Part shown: positions 8,178-17,451 of the stretch, piece after piece
Layout: every line of letters begins with the position of its first letter
Position numbering within the stretch: position 1 is the stretch's first letter
Source: Baffinella frigidus
Lineage: Eukaryota; Cryptophyceae; Cryptomonadales; Baffinellaceae
Length of the DNA: 19,685 nt
NCBI GenBank assembly: GCA_026770585.1
Contig: MU646608.1
Location: forward strand, 162,979 to 182,663
Reading direction: 5' to 3'
Program-made: the position numbers and the translations under genes
Notes under the pieces: generated by a model
The model's input: only the letters and a program-made list of their open reading frames with translations
What the model was told of the DNA's origin: nothing
Databases searched by the model: none

Positions 8178-8489
8178 CCCTAAACCCTAAACCCTAAGCA
8201 CGAAACACGAAACTCTGAACCCTCAAAACTAAAACACGAAAACTTAAACCCTGAAACATGAACCCTAAACTCTAAACTGTGAGCCCTGAAGCCTGAACCC
8301 CAAACCCTAAACCCTAAACCCTACACCCCAAACCCAAAACCCTACAACCTACTCCCCAAACCCTGAACCCCACAAACTAAACCCTAAACCCTAAACCGTA
8401 AACCCCAAACCTTAAACCCTAAACCCTAAACCCCCAACCCTCAACCCTCAACCCAAAACCCTTAACCCTCAACCCTCAACCCCCAACCT
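8178..8489 (-). repeat. Inverted telomere-like array (CCCTAAA on plus strand)
   Basis: This is the only sizeable block in the window where the C-rich strand is on plus. Units are CCCTAAA, CCCTCAA, CCCTGAA and CCCCAAA. A GTCCGCCTAC unit begins immediately at its right edge (8490) in the usual orientation, so the inversion involves the array alone. Confidence 0.95.
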
Positions 8490-8560
8490 TGTCCGCCTAC
8501 GGTGGGAGCTGAAAAAACCTGAAGGACTTGAAGACATGGCCTTTCTACAGAACAAGTTTT
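8490..8560 (+). repeat. Dispersed GTCCGCCTACGG-type unit
   Basis: GTCCGCCTACGGTGGGAGCT, then GAAAAAACCTGAAGGAC and GGCCTTTCTACAGAACAAG. It directly abuts the inverted heptamer array. The AGAACAAGTTTT segment is repeated at 8572-8585. Confidence 0.8.
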
Positions 8561-8610
8561 CAAGTGGAGAGAGAACAAGTTTTTAAGTGGGTTGGCGACT
8601 TTGCGAAGGG

Positions 8611-8652
8611 CGGGGTGGGACTTTGCGGGGTGGGGCTTTGCGGGGTGGGGGT
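8611..8652 (+). repeat. 15-bp minisatellite (GGACTTTGCGGGGTG type)
   Basis: Two to three tandem copies of a G-rich 15-mer, GGGACTTTGCGGGGT, run directly into the second copy of the 73-bp duplicate. Confidence 0.8.
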
Positions 8653-8719
8653 GGGCAAAGTCTTGATTGACGCTGGCTGGAATGTCTTGGCCTGCGGTAC
8701 CTCAAGCGCGCCACGGATC
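8647..8719 (+). repeat. 73-bp dispersed duplicate, copy 2
   Basis: Second copy of 8076-8148 with five substitutions, 571 bases away in direct orientation. Confidence 0.9.
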
Positions 8720-8735
8720 GAAAATTTTCGGGGGT

Positions 8736-8861
8736 CGAAATAATGGCGAGCCCAAATTTGCTGGGACTGTAATAAAAAATCTTGCAGGTGAATTTTGAAC
8801 ACCCCCCACGAAATGTACCTGTAACGCTGGGGGGGGGGGCGAAATAATGGCGAGCCCAAAT
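8736..8861 (+). repeat. 22-bp direct repeat pair
   Basis: CGAAATAATGGCGAGCCCAA followed by AT occurs at 8736-8757 and 8840-8861, each time after a G-run. The second follows an 11- to 12-base poly-G. From 8862 to 9194 the sequence is AT-richer and without a gene, apart from a 9-bp hairpin, GTGCCTCAT (9105-9113) with ATGAGGCAC (9127-9135). Confidence 0.9.
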
Positions 8862-9194
8862 CTAAAAGGAACAGAGCTGGAGTTTCATCTGGGAACATGT
8901 TCAATTCAAAAAAAAATGGCCTATCAAACCGGATTCTGGCCCTTATTAGATTTACCTCAGAACTTTACTGACCTTCGTCTAACTCCTATGAACAAATAGG
9001 AATCCATTTTCTTCCAATTTAAACATGTCCCCAGATTCACTTTGATTTGGATGAAGGATCAAAGAATGCAGGAGTTCTGATTTTCATTCTGTTTTCGAAA
9101 CGATGTGCCTCATGATACTCGAGGTTATGAGGCACCTAGAGCACCAGTGTCCGCCTATCCACTCGGAACACTCAGGAAAATGTCAATTACAACC

Positions 9195-9357
9195 AATGTG
9201 GTAGGCCTTGGCCAGAACGAACTTTCAACTTACTAAGATTCCAACTTCAAATAGGATTCAAAGGCAAAAAAGCTCGCTGATTCGAAATTACCTGGTAAAA
9301 AGTGGAACTTGAAAGTTCGCAACTTGGAAGTTTGCCCTGGCCAAAAAGTACCACATT
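9195..9357. repeat. Imperfect fold-back element
   Basis: Arms 9195-9231 and 9321-9357 match in inverted orientation at about 28 of 37 bases, including AATGTGGTA and TTGGCCAG. GAACTTTCAA also pairs with 9310-9319. No ORF lies inside. It resembles a MITE-like or degraded fold-back sequence. From 9358 to about 9545 I see nothing recognisable. Confidence 0.7.
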
Positions 9358-9591
9358 TGCTATGATGAATTGTTGCGTAGGAAACACGCAAAAAGCCAGC
9401 AATTGTTGGTCACGGTATCCCCCAGATATGAGGGGAAAATGTTCAGCACTCAGGATAGAGCCCCTACGTCTCGTCCTACCTCTCCACGTGGCGTGCAGCG
9501 ATCGTGTTTGTCAAAATGATGAACCTGTCTTTCCCTTTTCTCCGTAGCCTCCCGAGCGGGTTGGGAGCTGAAAGAACCTAAGAAATGCAGA

Positions 9592-10055
9592 TACGGAAGG
9601 GACTCTTGTAGGAATATGATTCAGGGTGTGTCCAGGCTGGACGAACCCCTGAACTGGAGAGCAAAACGCGATCCGAAAGCAAAAATGCTTTCTCTGCAGT
9701 CCTTTCTACGGAAGGGCGTGTCGTTGGGCTATGTTGGGCGAAATTGAAACCTCAAGGACCTAAAGGAAACCTGCTATCCCCGTGCTATCTTCGGGGAGCG
9801 AATCCTTTAGGAGGAGGCAGAAAGGGGTTACCTGCCTAGTCCACCTTCGAGAGTAGGGGCAGTGTGTAAAGCGGCGGTATCGACCTTAAGCTTGTGGACA
9901 GAATGGACTGGCGCAATTCAAAGATCATCTTGAATAAATCGGAATTACGTGGTTGAGAGCATGAGGAGACTATGGGGGGTTTACATGTAAAGTTGATGTT
10001 TCAGGGTTTAGGAATAAGGATTTGAGGATTATGGTTTATGGTTTATGGTTTATGG
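9592..10055 (+). mobile_element. Interspersed element, copy B, with nested insert
   Basis: It aligns with 7326-7660 on both sides of an extra segment at about 9651-9768. That segment is a unit of the 6.46-7.32 kb compound repeat (CTGGAGAGC through CCTAAAGGA). Flanks AACCCCT and AACCTGCT correspond to a single AACCCTGCT in copy A. The 7-bp stem of copy A has two extra G's here. Its right end runs into the largest heptamer array. Confidence 0.7.
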
Positions 10056-10564
10056 TTTATAGTTTAGGGTTTAGGGTTTAGTGCTTAGGGTTCCAGGTTG
10101 AGGGATTAGGGTTTGGGTTTTGCGGTTCAGGGTTTAGGGTTTCGGGTTGAAGGTACAGGGTTTAGAGTGGAGGGTTTAGGGTTCAGGGTTCAGGGTTCAG
10201 GGTTTATGGTCTGGGATTTGGGTTTATGATTCAGGGTTTAGGGTGCAGGGTTCAAGTTTTAGGATTTGGGGTTTAGGGTTTGGGGTTCAGGGTTTGGGGT
10301 TTAAGGATTTGGGGTTTAGGATTCAAAGTTTCGGGTTTCGGGTTTCGGGTTTTGGGTTGAGGTTGTAAGGTTTAGGGTTTAGGGTTTGAGGTTTCTAAAA
10401 CCCTAAAGGGTTTAGGGTTAAGGGTCTAGGGTTTAGGGTGTAGGGTCAAAGTACTGGGGTCCAGGCCTTGGGTTTTGGGATAAAGGGTTAAGGGTTAGGG
10501 TTCAGAGTTTGGGGTTTAGGGTTGAGGGTCTAGTGGTTCGTGTTCAGGGTTCAGGATTATGGGT

Positions 10565-10595
<31 letters not shown>

Positions 10596-11490
10596 AGGTT
10601 GAGGGTTGAGGGATTAGGGTTTAGGGTTTAGGGTTCAGTGGTGAAGTGTTAGGTTTTAGGGTCTAATCTAAGGTTTAGGGTTCAGGGTTTAGGGTTTGGG
10701 GTTTAGGGTTTAGTAGTTTGGGTTTAGGGTTTATGGTTTGGGTTTGAGGATGAGGGTTTTGGGTTTGGGTTTCAGGGTTTAGGGTGTAGGGTTCAGGTTT
10801 TTGGGTTCAGGGTTCAGGGTTCATGGTTTAGGGTTCAGGGTTTGGGGTTTAAGGTTTAGTTTTTAGGGTCTCAGGGGTTTGGTTTCAGAGTTTAGGATTC
10901 AGGGTAAAGAGTTCAGGGTTAGGGTTTCGGGTTGCGAGTACTGGGCTGAGGTTTTTGGGTTTAGGGTTTAGGGTTCAGGGTTTAGTGTTTAGTGTTCAGG
11001 GTTTGGGGTTTAGGGTTTAGGGTTCAGGGTTTAGCGTTTAGCGTTTAGGGTTCAGGGTTTGGGTGTAGGGTTTAGGATTTAGGGTTTGGGGTTCAGTGGT
11101 GAGGGTTTGAAATTCAGGCTTTTGGGTTCAGGGTTGAGGGTCTAGTGTTCAGGGTTTATTGGTTATCAAAATTGTGGGGTTCAGGGTTTAGAAGTGAGGG
11201 TTCAGGATTAATGGTTAAGCTCTAGGGGTTTGGGTTCAAGTGTGTTGGGTTGAGCTGTTCGGATTGAGATTTCAGGGTTTGGGGTTGAGGGTCTCAGGTT
11301 CTGGGTTCAGGGGTTAGGGTTCAGTGGTCAGGGTTTAAGGCTTTGGTTTTAGGGTCTAGGGTTTCGGCTCTATGGTTAAGGTTTTAGGGTTCAGGGTTCA
11401 GGGTTCAGGGTTCATGTTCCTGGGTTTAGGGTTTAGGTTTAAGGGTTTAGGATAGGGTTTAGGGTTTACGGTTTAGTGTTCAGGGTTGAC
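9999..11490 (+). repeat. Large intergenic telomere-like array (about 1.5 kb)
   Basis: Continuous degenerate heptamers: TTTAGGG, TTCAGGG, TTTGGGG, and a TTGAGGG run at about 10557-10615. Near 10394-10413 a short inverted patch (AAAACCCTAAAGGGTTTAGG) joins C-rich to G-rich units head to head. There is no gene inside. The array ends sharply before an AT-rich unique segment at about 11490. Confidence 0.96.
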
Positions 11491-11605
11491 ATTAGGATAC
11501 CTTGTGAAAGAAATCGCATATGAAACTTGTACAAACCTCAGGCAACGGACCGGATTTGGTTCCTCAGTTTTTTGAATATATTCAGATACAGATCGGATTT
11601 CCTTT

Positions 11606-11849
11606 ATTGTACTTTTCGGGTCAGCGCGGATTTTCTCGAGGTCGGGTCGGGGTGTCGGGAAATGAAAATCTCGATAATTGGTGCGTCCATCTTAAGTTTT
11701 ATGCTATCTTATGCATTGATATGATGACAAGATGCACCGCACCCCCCACCCATAATATGTACAAATACTAGAGCCCTTTTTCGATATTTTCGATTTTTCC
11801 CGACTCCCCGACCCCGACCCAAAATCCGCGCTGACCCGAAAAGTACAAT
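11606..11849. repeat. Fold-back element with 29-bp perfect arms
   Basis: Arms 11606-11634 and 11821-11849 are perfect inverted copies, beginning ATTGTACTTTTCGGG and continuing TCAGCGCGGATTTT. Imperfect pairing continues inward (about 11635-11665 with 11787-11820, GGTCGGGTCGGGG type) around a central loop of about 120 bases. It looks like a MITE or fold-back transposon, with no encoded transposase. Confidence 0.85.
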
Positions 11850-11855
11850 ATAAGA

Positions 11856-12378
11856 AAACGAAGGACCCATCAGATTCTCGGGTATTCTAATGAATTTAGA
11901 AAACAGTGACCGACCCTCCCAGCACGGGACTCCTGTGGATGTTCCTGATAACCTGAGGTGAAATTTCTCTTGCGATGGCCTGTTTTCGGACATGTCAGAG
12001 ACAGGGAGTCAGTGAAAGACAGAGGGTCGCATTGCATAGGGAAACAGACAGAAGGAAAACCGAGGAGAGAGAGCGGGGAGGTTGTGTTGTGAAACCCTGA
12101 CTTCTGCTGCGATCCTCCTGCACCGGATGGGTTCATGTGATCCAAAAGAAAGCAGGGCCTTTCAACAGGATGAGTGCCAGTGTCTGCCTAAAGATGTATC
12201 TGGGCCATCAGAACACGGGCGCTCCGACATCATTCGGTGTCTTTGTTTTTTTAGTACAACAAATTTAGTAGGTGACTAATACGCCCACACGCGTTACCGT
12301 AGGGCCCTAGGACCTGCCAACAACATGTATCTCTTGGAGGTCAAATTTGACAGCATGGCCACTTAAGGGATAGCCCAG
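11856..12378. other. Intergenic sequence, no gene seen
   Basis: Mostly unique sequence. Short ORFs on both strands lack recognisable features. A GTGTCTGCCTA remnant near 12180 recalls the dispersed short unit. Confidence 0.5.
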
Positions 12379-12450
12379 ATACCCCTGTAGCGTGGGAGTT
12401 TCAAGAACCTGAAGCAGCTCAAGGTTTTGGTGTTAGGGTTTAGGGTCAAC
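12379..12450 (+). repeat. Degraded short unit fused to heptamers
   Basis: GTGGGAGTTTCAAGAACCTG and then AAGCAGCTCAAGG resemble the short family, and lead straight into GTTAGGGTTTAGGG. Confidence 0.6.
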
Positions 12451-12517
12451 CCTCTGGTACTAATTCAAGCAAACATAAACCGACCGAGTCTCGACTAAGG
12501 GCATTCTTATCCATAAG

Positions 12518-12599
12518 GTGGCGAGGGGCTCCAAGTACACCCCCTGCGGGCGTAGGAGCCTACTCGCCGCTTAAAACTCAGGGCATAGGAGCTCGCCAC
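12518..12599. repeat. Imperfect inverted repeat
   Basis: GTGGCGAGGGGCTCC (12518-12532) pairs with GGAGCTCGCCAC (12588-12599) with three unpaired G's. TAGGAGCCTACTCGCC lies inside. The TGTAGGG array begins just to the right. Confidence 0.75.
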
Positions 12600-12602
12600 G
12601 AG

Positions 12603-12955
12603 TGTAGGGTTTAGGGTGTAGGGTGTAGGGTGTAGGGTGTAGGGTGTAGGGTGTAGGTTGTAGGGTGTAGGGTGTAGGTTGTAGGGTGTAGGTTGTAAGG
12701 TGTAGGGTGTGGGATGTAGGGTGTAGGGGGTAGGGTCTAGGGGGTGGGGTTTAGGTTTTAGGGTTTGGGGTCTGGGGATAAGGGTTTAAGGTTCAGAGTT
12801 TGGGGTTTATGGTTTAGGGTTTAGGGTTTAGGGTTTAGGGTTTAGGATTTTGGGTTTTGAGGTTATGGCTTACGGTTTGGGGTGTGGGTTTCAGGGGTTT
12901 CATTTCGGGGTTTAGCGTTTAGCGTTCAGCGTTTAGCGTTCAGAGTTTTTTTTTT
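12603..12955 (+). repeat. TGTAGGG-homogenised heptamer array
   Basis: From about 12603 to 12735 the unit is mostly TGTAGGG rather than TTTAGGG, and then ordinary degenerate units follow to 12955. This is the clearest case of local homogenisation to a variant unit. Confidence 0.95.
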
Positions 12956-12956
12956 C

Positions 12957-13045
12957 TCTGCAGAACCAGTTCCGGTGTCCGCCTATGTTGGGAGCTCGAA
13001 GAACCTAAAGGACCTAAAGGGTTTAGGGTTTTGGGGTTTAAGGTC
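12957..13045 (+). repeat. Short unit embedded in heptamer arrays
   Basis: CTCTGCAGAACCAGTTCCGG, then GTGTCCGCCTATGTTGGGAG, GAAGAACC and CCTAAAGGACCTAAAGG, flowing directly into GTTTAGGGTTTTGGGG. Heptamers lie on both sides. This is the best-preserved copy of the short unit. Confidence 0.85.
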
Positions 13046-14378
13046 GAGGCGAGAACGATGGAGGGGCCTATTTACATGTAAAAAAATGGTTGTAAACATT
13101 TGTACCAGGATAATGTAAAGTTTCCCCGTCCCCGGTGAAAATTATAAGGCGCGAAGTTACTTTGATCTGATCCTGGTAAACATTTGAGCTTCTGTGTAGT
13201 CAAGACTGTATTTTCAGTTTTAATTAGGGCCCTGTAGCATTTTCGAGTGGTTTGCCGTCATGGTTGACCGCTTTTCGACTTCCAATTTCTGAAGATTTTG
13301 AAATTTCATTTGTACTAGAAGTGTCCGTCAATTTTATTTGTACCAGAAGTGTCCGTCAATTTTTTAACGTCTAGTACAATATTTTTTGAAACTTGAAAAC
13401 TCGAGGTCGAAAGGCAGCCAGAAATTACCGCAAACGCTCTACAGGGGTTGCTCGAAATTAAGGACCCACAGAATATGGTACACATCTGTGTGTGATTTGT
13501 GGACCTTGATAAAACAAGGACCGCACACCCAAGGTTTTTTCTGTGTGCCTTCAATTCAAGGACCGTAAACACGTGTGTCGCGAACCTTTACAGATGCGAG
13601 AAAGAATTGGTCTAACATCGCTGACATGTTCCCCCCCGGTGAATGGAGCTAGCTAGTTCTGACTTGTTTCAGGTCCGCCATCCACCGCTTCTGCTGGCCA
13701 GAAATTTAGGAACCGCACGTACCTTAATTGCCAGTAACCCCTGTACAGGGGTACCTCGCTCATAAGAAAGCGCCACTCCCTGGGACCCTGCAGTAGGCCT
13801 ACGCCTAGGGCCCTTAGATGGGGGGGCGGTTCCTTATGAGTGAGGTACCTCTCAAGTGGGAAAACGAACGCTTTGCATTACTTGGAATTCGAGAAACACA
13901 GGCAAAATAGCTCCTTTCTTATCAACCGTTTCTTACAGTCGAGATATCCACTGTTCAGTACCGCTGTAGAGACCAAGATGGCTTCTCAGCCACCCAACAC
14001 TCTTGCGTCTGCCTGTTTTTTCGACCTTTCTTCGCAGCACCGGAAGGTTTTTCCACCGGAGTTGCAGCAAACTCCGCATTGCACACACACACCAGCAGCC
14101 AAAACTCTTTCTTAGCTAGGCAGATGCTGTCGGATCTGAATTTGAAACGCAGAAGATGTGACATCGCTGCAAGCTGCGGCTTGTGCGTGGAGGCATGCGT
14201 GCGAGTACGTGCGACTTCGGAAAACTAAGAGCGGCATTGCCTGTTCGGGATACGCATGCGACACACGGACTGTCCATCGACCCAGCTTTATGGCACTCGA
14301 TCGAGGAACCCCCGTGAGTCTAGTGCCGCGCAAGGCTCGCTAAAGCCAGTGCGCAGGACACCATCCCCATACAACCGC
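13046..14378. other. Intergenic sequence with two small repeats, no gene seen
   Basis: A 28-bp tandem duplication lies at 13308-13335 and 13336-13363 (TTGTACTAGAAGTGTCCGTC type, one difference). An inverted repeat lies at 13750-13774 and 13825-13849. A 91-codon plus-strand ORF (13840-14115) has no recognisable features. The part next to 14379 may be the 3' untranslated region of the minus-strand gene. Confidence 0.6.
13750..13849. repeat. 25-bp terminal-type inverted repeat
   Basis: The arms GGTACCTC...GCGCC (13750-13774) and GGCGG...GGTACC (13825-13849) match at 22 of 25 positions in inverted orientation and enclose 50 bases. It is a MITE-like or cruciform-forming sequence. Confidence 0.85.
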
Positions 14379-14564
14379 TTAATGGCGGTTGTAGAAGTAG
14401 TCCCACTGGTGGCGGGCACGGCGCCAATCGTCGTAGGACGCGGCGTCGTTGGCGCGGTAGTAGGTGTCCTCGGACTCCTGGTAGAGCGCGCGGGCCTGGG
14501 TGTTCTGGACGAACGCCTGGGTGTAGAGGTTCGCCGCCTTCTTGCCGTAGAGGGAAGTGCGCAT
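14379..14564 (-). CDS. Probable terminal exon of an unidentified gene (61 codons to stop)
   Basis: Read from a CTGCAG|ATGCGC acceptor with a pyrimidine tract before it, the exon encodes MRTSLYGKKAANLYTQAFVQ, continues with Glu, Asp and Tyr-rich sequence, and ends WDYFYNRH and a TAA at 14381-14379. The balanced, hydrophilic composition, rich in Tyr, Gln and Asn, contrasts with the Pro/Arg-rich alternative frames, which suggests true coding. The frame is open upstream to a stop at 14631-14633, so the exon could start earlier. An AAG|GTATGC donor near 14867 could end an upstream exon, but I could not join it in frame. I do not recognise the family. It might also be a complete 61-residue protein starting at 14564. 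Confidence 0.45.
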   Translation of the reverse strand: MRTSLYGKKAANLYTQAFVQNTQARALYQESEDTYYRANDAASYDDWRRARHQWDYFYNRH

Positions 14565-15000
14565 CTGCAGTCCAGAGGGAGGGGAAGTCAGCACACGCTC
14601 TTCGTATCGCAGTTGCAGTCGACTCTGACTCTACATACGCAACCCCAACTGCAACGAATGCCTGAGAGCTTCCTTGCTCTGCCACGCGGCACCCTGAAAT
14701 CCCCAAGTGGCACTTCCCTAGCAGCCCGTCTTTGCGCAAGTCCCATGTCCCCCAACGGCGCACAGCGCTCTGCCGCCAGCTCCCGAGGCTTCTGCGCAGC
14801 AATGCAGCGCACCAACCCCCCCGGGCGCCGCCCTGGTCCCGCAGCTGCTCCCTCGTGGCGCATACCTTCTCTGTAATGTAATGAAAAGCGAAGAGCCAGC
14901 GAGTTGGCTAAATTCAAGGGTTCCAACGGCTCCAATTCCCATTTTTTAATCAACTTTTTGATATGATGAAGCACAAACAGGTTATTTAGCGGAGAAAACA

Positions 15001-15237
15001 TCGAGTTGCTTTACACAAATTCTGTAAAACAGCTCGGCGATGATGGTCAAATCTGACACTGGAGCCATTCGCTTTTTCGAAATCAGTTTGGCTTCGCGCG
15101 GCGGGCTTCGGATCTGAGGCTGGGACATTGTTGGCCAGTGGGGCGTCTCACCCAGGCGGTTGGAAACTGATCGGGTCGCGTTTTTAGGGGCCTCGAACAA
15201 GTTCAGTGGGCGGCGTTGTTGCCAGCTGTGCAGGAGT
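15001..15237. promoter_or_regulatory. Upstream region of IFT139, possibly divergent promoter
   Basis: It lies between the putative minus-strand gene and the IFT139 ATG at 15238. No TATA box or known motif is obvious. Shared promoter use is inferred from the head-to-head layout only. Confidence 0.35.
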
Positions 15238-15948
15238 ATGTCGGCGCTTCTAGCCCCGGACGCGCTCTCTGTGCAAACGCTGATCAGCTACTATGCGCGA
15301 AAGAACCTTCACCACCACGTGTTCACAGCGGCATCGCAGGCCCTCGTGAAGCGCACCAATGATCCCGTGCTGCTGTTCTGGAAGGGGTACGCGGTGCTCC
15401 GCGAGGGCAAGCAGGCCGACGCCATTCGGGAGCTGGACCTTCTGAGGGGGAAGCAGGGCGTTCAGCTCCCTGTGCTGCTATGCCTCAAGATTGCGCACGA
15501 GGGATTCAAGCTGCAGGACCGCGAGGCTCTGCAGGGCATCAAAGAGGAGATCTTTCAGGAGGAGAAGGGGAACCGCGAGGGCTCGTTCTTTTTGGCAGCG
15601 ATGGTGAGCATGCTGCTTGGGGACTACAAGAAGGCGCGCGAGTATGTCACGCGGACGATAGAGATCATGCCAACAGCGCCCCAGGCCAAGTCGCTGGCTG
15701 GCTGGATCGACCTGCTGTGCGGCTCCGATTCCAAGGCCAAGAAGTCGCTGGCACTGTTCGAGGAGGCGGCGGAGCAGAACCCCAAGGACGTGGACGCGCA
15801 GCTGGGGCGCTCGGCCTACTACGCGCAGCACCGCGACGTCGACCGTGCCATCGACTTGATGAACGAGGTGCTCATCAAGAACCAGTGGTTCACGCCCGCC
15901 GTGACGGAGAAGGCGCATCTCCTCTTCGCCATTGCCGACTGGGACCAG
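15238..15948 (+). CDS. IFT139: IFT139 exon 1
   Basis: 237 codons, from MSALLAPDALSVQTL to FAIADWDQ, holding the first TPR-like repeats (for example YKKAREYVTRTIEIMP and AIDLMNEVL). The donor is CAG|GTCACG, phase 0. Confidence 0.93.
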
Positions 15949-17350
15949 GTCACGCCCCTCCGTCTTCCATCCATCCATCCCCCGGATCCAACACCAACCA
16001 ACAAACCCCCAGCACCAGAGCCCCCGCGTCCCTATTTTGAGCCCCCGCGTCCCTATTTTCCCTCCCCGGCTTCTGACGTTGCACGGGCGGTGGGTGGTTG
16101 GTGTGCGGGTGCTCAGGCGATCGAGACGGCGAAGCGGGCGCTGGCGCTCGACCCCAACAGCATCGACGCGCTCACCCTCACCGTCGTCCACCTCCTCGCC
16201 CACGACTCCAACTTCCCCGCAGCCTGCTCCCGCATCGGGGAGCTCTCCGAGGTAGGCTCCTCCCTGCTCTCTTTGTGAGTAGACTCCTCCCTGTGCCTGC
16301 CGGGCACGTCTTGCCTCCACCGCACCGCACCACATTGCCTGCTAGCACCCCTGGTGATATTCGTGGGGCACACGGGGGGGGTGTCTTTCCCGAGTCTCCG
16401 GTGGCGCGCAGGCACGCGCGGCGTCAGGCAGCAGGCAACCGCGCCAGCGTCCACGACAGTAGGTGGCGCGGTGCGGTGGAGCGCACTCATCGCGACACTC
16501 ATCGGGGACTGGGTGTGCTGAGGCACTGGTTGAGGTGAAATGACGGCGCACTCGCAGGTGCTGAGGGAAAATGAACCGAACAATGCGCCCCTGTATGCTT
16601 CCAGCGCCGCCATCTTCGCCCGCCTCTGCGCGCGAAACTCTCCGATCCTCACCCAGGTCCGTCGACACTTACCAACCCCGTCAACCAGCATCCAGGGTAA
16701 GGGCTTAAGGTTAAGGGTGTGAAGTGTATGTTTTAGGTTCTAGGTTTAGGGTTTACAGTTGAGGGTTTACAGTTTAGGGTTGAGGGTTTAGATTTTAGGG
16801 TTTAGGGTTTAGGGTTTAGGGTTTAGGGTTTAGGATTAAGTGCTTAGGCTGTAGGATTTAAGGTTTAGTTCAGGGTCAAGGGTTTGGTGTTTGGGGTTTA
16901 GGGTTTAGGGTTTAGGGTTTAGGGTTTCACGGTTCAGGGTGAGTTAGTGAGTGTTAAGTTAGGGTTGAGGGTTTAGGGTTCAGGGTTTTGCATTTCGGGT
17001 AAAGTGCTCAGGGTTAAGGTTTTAGGGTTCATAGTTATTGAGTATTATTTAGGGTCTAGGTTCTAGGGTCTAGGGTCAAGGGTCTAGGGTCTAGGGTCTG
17101 TGGTCCAGGGGTTATAGTTTGGGTTTAGGGGTTCAGAGTTGATAGCTTAGCGTAGTTTGCAGAGTTTAGAGTTTAGAGTTTAGAGTTTAGAGTTTTGAGT
17201 TTAGAGTTCAGAGTTTATGGTTTGGGGTTGAGGGTCAAGTGCTTAGGGCTCATAGGGTGAAGGAATTATGGTGTATCGTTTTGGCTTCAGGTTTGAGGGT
17301 GTATGTTATAGGTTTTAGGGTGTAGGGTGTAGGGTTGAAGGTTGAGGGTA

Positions 17351-17388
<38 letters not shown>

Positions 17389-17391
17389 GGC

Positions 17392-17451
<60 letters not shown>

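Noticed and set aside
14320-14802. 160-codon minus-strand ORF
   Set aside because: It reads the same DNA as the likely terminal exon in another frame, with Pro/Arg/Leu-rich composition. The frame ending in WDYFYNRH is more protein-like.
15478-16335. 285-codon minus-strand ORF opposite IFT139
   Set aside because: It is a shadow of the GC-rich IFT139 exons. The plus strand has clear family similarity and the minus frame has none.
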